A stretch of 8,889 nucleotides of DNA, taken from NCBI GenBank assembly GCA_900759455.1, contig CAAEVI010000013.1:1-8889 (forward strand), read 5' to 3'. This DNA comes from Erysipelotrichaceae bacterium. Its GTDB lineage: Bacteria; Bacillota_I; Bacilli_A; Erysipelotrichales; Erysipelotrichaceae. The position numbers and the translations under genes were made by a program. Position 1 is the stretch's first letter. Every line of letters starts with the position of its first letter. Shown in pieces: positions 7,155 to 8,889 of this stretch. A model generated the notes under the pieces. That model searched no databases and was not told the DNA's origin. It was given only the letters and a program-made list of their open reading frames with translations.

Positions 7155-7275
7155 TTACGCAATTGCGGCTACTACTACAATTTCCTTAAATTAATCATGA
7201 ACCACAACACTAAATAACTCTGCAGAGCATCTTCATAAGCTTGTTTACATATACGTCAATGATAACAACAAAATT

Positions 7276-7314
7276 AAAAGGATCAAGTCCTACAGAATAC
7301 AGAAATTGATCCTT
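7276..7314 (-). terminator. Probable intrinsic terminator of the symporter gene
   Basis: A perfect 9-bp stem, AAGGATCAA with TTGATCCTT (7306-7314 and 7278-7286), encloses a 19-nt loop. On the minus strand it is followed by TTAATTTTG. It lies about 65 bases after the symporter stop. The long loop and interrupted U-run make it a weaker terminator than the other two. Confidence 0.6.
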
Positions 7315-7378
7315 ACTAATAAATTGATTTAGATCATAGAATTTTGATACAAATTATGAGATTCATTTCAAGATTCTT

Positions 7379-8776
7379 TTACGGTCTATTTCCCTCTTTC
7401 AGCTTATTTTCATAATCCCGTAATGATGCAATTGCCTTAGGCGCTAAAGGAACCAGAGCAATCATATTGAAAACCGTCATCAGTCCGACACCGACATCGC
7501 CAAGATCCCACACGAACTGATAAGCCGCAAGACCGCCGACAAACAGCATGGCCAGTGCCAGAATTTTATACAGGGTCTGTGAGATCCAGTTGTCGCCGAA
7601 AAGATAGGCAACATTCGAACGGGCATAAAACAGGATCCCAAGGAAAGTGGAAAAGCTGAACAGCCAGAGGATCACTGCAATGAAGATGACCCCGAACTGG
7701 CCCATATGATAGTTCATCGCGCTCTGCAGCAGATCCATCCCTTCCAGACCGCCGCGGATCTCAACCGGCGTCAGCAGCATGATCATGGCAGAACAGCTGC
7801 AGATCAGCAAAGTATCAATAAAGACGCCCAGTGCCTGCAAAAGTCCCTCTTTAGCAGGATGGCTGATATCTGCCGCAGCCGCCGCACAGGGAGCGGATCC
7901 AGAGCCTGCTTCATTGGAGAACAGGCCGCGTTTTGCCCCGTTCATGATCACGGCGCCGATACCGCCGCCGACCACCTGGCGGAAACCGAATGCTTCCGCA
8001 AAAATCTGTTCAAAAACCGACGGAAGCTGTGATGCATTCTGCAAAATGATGAAAACCGTGATGAAAAAATAGCAGGCCGCCATGATCGGCACTACGATAT
8101 CCAATACTCTGACAGTTGCGTTTTTACGCAGCACTACAACGGCCGCAACGATAACCAGGGCAATCGTCGAATACAGCGGCGGGATATGAAATGCATTCTC
8201 AAATGAGGAAGAAATGGAATTTGCCGTTACCTGACTGATGCCGCACCAGCAGATCAGACCTGACAATGCAAACAGAACAGCAATCACCGAATATTTGCGC
8301 CCGCTCCCCTCTTTGACAAACAAGTGATGGATATAATATGCCGGTCCGCCCCGATAACCACCGTACAGCGGATCTTTCTCTTTATAAAGCTGGGCCAGTG
8401 TTGCTTCAATGAAAGCGGTCGAAGAACCGACCAGCGCAATGATCCACATCCAGAACACGGCACCGGCGCCTCCGGCCGAAATTGCCGCTACGACGCCGAC
8501 CAGATTTCCCATGCCGACACGGCACGCCGTAGACACGATCAAAGCCTGCACGCCGGAGATTCCCTCGTTCTCCTTTTTCTTGTTGTTTTCCAAAGTGACC
8601 CTGATCATTTCCGGGAACATGCGAAACGGCAGGAATCTTGTTTTAAATGTAAAATAAAGACCTGCCGGAATCAGGATCAGGACCAGCAGCGATACACCCA
8701 GGGTACTTCCTCCGGGAAGCGGAATGCTGATGAGATCCCCCCATAAAATATTATAAATGAATCGAAATAATGCCAT
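7379..8776 (-). CDS. Sodium:amino-acid symporter, AGCS family
   Basis: This 465-residue integral membrane protein matches the alanine/glycine:cation symporter (AGCS, AlsT/AgcS-like) family in full length and motifs. Family-typical stretches visible are RVGMGNLVGVVAAISAGGAG (86-105), GYRGGPAYYI (140-149) and the highly conserved NGAKRGLFSNEAGSGSAP (279-296). Around ten hydrophobic segments are spread along the chain (for example about 25-45, 96-118, 163-182, 203-217, 226-246, 312-335, 362-385, 402-420, 428-448). It should import alanine, glycine or a related small amino acid with Na+ or H+; exact substrate cannot be read from sequence. The ATG follows GGAG at about ten bases, a slightly long spacing. 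It has its own candidate promoter and terminator, so it appears monocistronic. By eye it is richer in G+C than the glycosidase gene. Confidence 0.93.
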   Translation of the reverse strand: MALFRFIYNILWGDLISIPLPGGSTLGVSLLVLILIPAGLYFTFKTRFLPFRMFPEMIRVTLENNKKKENEGISGVQALIVSTACRVGMGNLVGVVAAISAGGAGAVFWMWIIALVGSSTAFIEATLAQLYKEKDPLYGGYRGGPAYYIHHLFVKEGSGRKYSVIAVLFALSGLICWCGISQVTANSISSSFENAFHIPPLYSTIALVIVAAVVVLRKNATVRVLDIVVPIMAACYFFITVFIILQNASQLPSVFEQIFAEAFGFRQVVGGGIGAVIMNGAKRGLFSNEAGSGSAPCAAAAADISHPAKEGLLQALGVFIDTLLICSCSAMIMLLTPVEIRGGLEGMDLLQSAMNYHMGQFGVIFIAVILWLFSFSTFLGILFYARSNVAYLFGDNWISQTLYKILALAMLFVGGLAAYQFVWDLGDVGVGLMTVFNMIALVPLAPKAIASLRDYENKLKEGNRP

Positions 8777-8816
8777 AGCTTAGTCTCTCCGTTTCTTTTT
8801 TGTGTGTATAAAATAA

Positions 8817-8845
8817 ATATTACTATTGAATTGCGGATTTGAAAA
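8817..8845 (-). promoter_or_regulatory. Candidate promoter of the symporter gene
   Basis: TTTTCA (8840-8845) and TAATAT (8817-8822) are spaced by 17 bases on the minus strand, about 40 bases upstream of the ATG. Both boxes match consensus only moderately; a TATACA a little further downstream is an alternative -10. No cre-like site was seen here. Confidence 0.35.
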
Positions 8846-8865
8846 CACTTTTCTTCATAAAAGTG
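8842..8865 (-). terminator. Short AT-rich hairpin upstream of the symporter gene
   Basis: CACTTTT and AAAAGTG (8859-8865 and 8846-8852) pair perfectly around ATGAAG on the minus strand, followed by four U. It could be a weak second terminator for the gene beyond the window, or attenuate read-through into the symporter. Its U-run forms part of the candidate -35 of the symporter promoter. Confidence 0.4.
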
Positions 8866-8866
8866 C

Positions 8867-8889
8867 AAAAAACCGGCTTTCGAACAAAA
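8867..8889 (-). terminator. Distal half of an intrinsic terminator, cut by the window end
   Basis: On the minus strand the window opens with TTTTGTTCG, then AAAGCCGG and six T (8867-8872). AAA can pair with the TTT at the very edge across a TGTTCG loop, so the missing left arm should read CCGGC just outside. This indicates that a minus-strand gene ends beyond position 8889. Confidence 0.55.

Larger units (their letters stand above)
6695..7378. other. AT-rich 684-base intergenic region
   Basis: No intact gene was found on either strand. From right to left on the minus strand it holds the probable terminator of the symporter gene (7276-7314), a decayed coding fragment (6984-7154 and perhaps up to 7246), and a 7-bp inverted repeat CTAATTG/CAATTAG (6936-6942, 6964-6970). 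Further on are a 6-bp hairpin (6889-6908), the control region of the GH31 gene with two cre-like sites, a 13-base palindrome ATTATTGAATAAT (6728-6740), and the ribosome binding site. The octamer CTTTGTGT occurs twice (6837-6844, 6903-6910). Confidence 0.7.

Noticed and set aside
7200..7320. Apparent coding stretch VGLDPFNFVVII on the minus strand
   Set aside because: It runs through the perfect stem of the probable symporter terminator, so its openness is better explained by that structure and AT-rich sequence.
7706..8746. Several plus-strand open frames opposite the symporter gene
   Set aside because: They overlap each other and are antisense to conserved AGCS motifs. The high G+C of the gene explains the lack of stops.
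8677..8868. Minus-strand open frame of 63 codons overlapping the symporter start
   Set aside because: Its ATG falls at the edge of the hairpin 8846-8865, it has no Shine-Dalgarno, and its second half is an out-of-frame reading of the symporter gene.

Overview
The window looks like chromosomal DNA of a low-to-mid GC Bacillota. The signs are a purine-rich Shine-Dalgarno before each gene, intrinsic terminators with U-tracts, a consensus CcpA operator (cre), and a secreted enzyme carrying FIVAR, dockerin and cohesin modules with a Gram-positive C-terminal anchor. An Erysipelotrichia-like or clostridial gut or mucosal commensal is plausible, but that is inference. No IS element, phage gene, CRISPR array, tRNA or rRNA was seen.

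Layout, left to right. Positions 2-52 are probably the last codons of a plus-strand gene. All intact genes are on the minus strand, each apparently its own transcription unit. A short membrane protein with a zinc ribbon (233-496) has a clear promoter and a strong terminator (61-112). A 2006-residue secreted GH31 glycosidase (674-6694) ends in its own terminator (634-667). An AT-rich gap of 684 bases (6695-7378) holds the control region of the glycosidase gene, a decayed coding fragment and the probable terminator of the next gene. An AGCS-family sodium:amino-acid symporter (7379-8776) follows, with a candidate promoter. At the right edge are an AT-rich hairpin and the distal half of a terminator belonging to a minus-strand gene beyond the window.

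The central gene is the most interesting. Its catalytic domain has the GH31 layout, but the nucleophile motif is KTDVAW rather than the WxDMNE of alpha-glucosidases. From memory this resembles GH31 subfamily 18, the alpha-N-acetylgalactosaminidases acting on O-glycan GalNAc-Ser/Thr. It is followed by Fn3, CBM32-like, dockerin, cohesin-like, a second discoidin-like domain, a BIG2-like domain, FIVAR, CBM32-like, two more FIVARs, a KPG-rich linker and a membrane-anchor tail without LPxTG. Such architectures are typical of host-glycan enzymes of mucosal bacteria. A consensus cre, with a degenerate second copy, lies in the leader region and suggests carbon catabolite repression.

The genes do not form one obvious operon. 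A link between glycan release by the glycosidase and amino-acid uptake by the symporter is possible but rests only on proximity.
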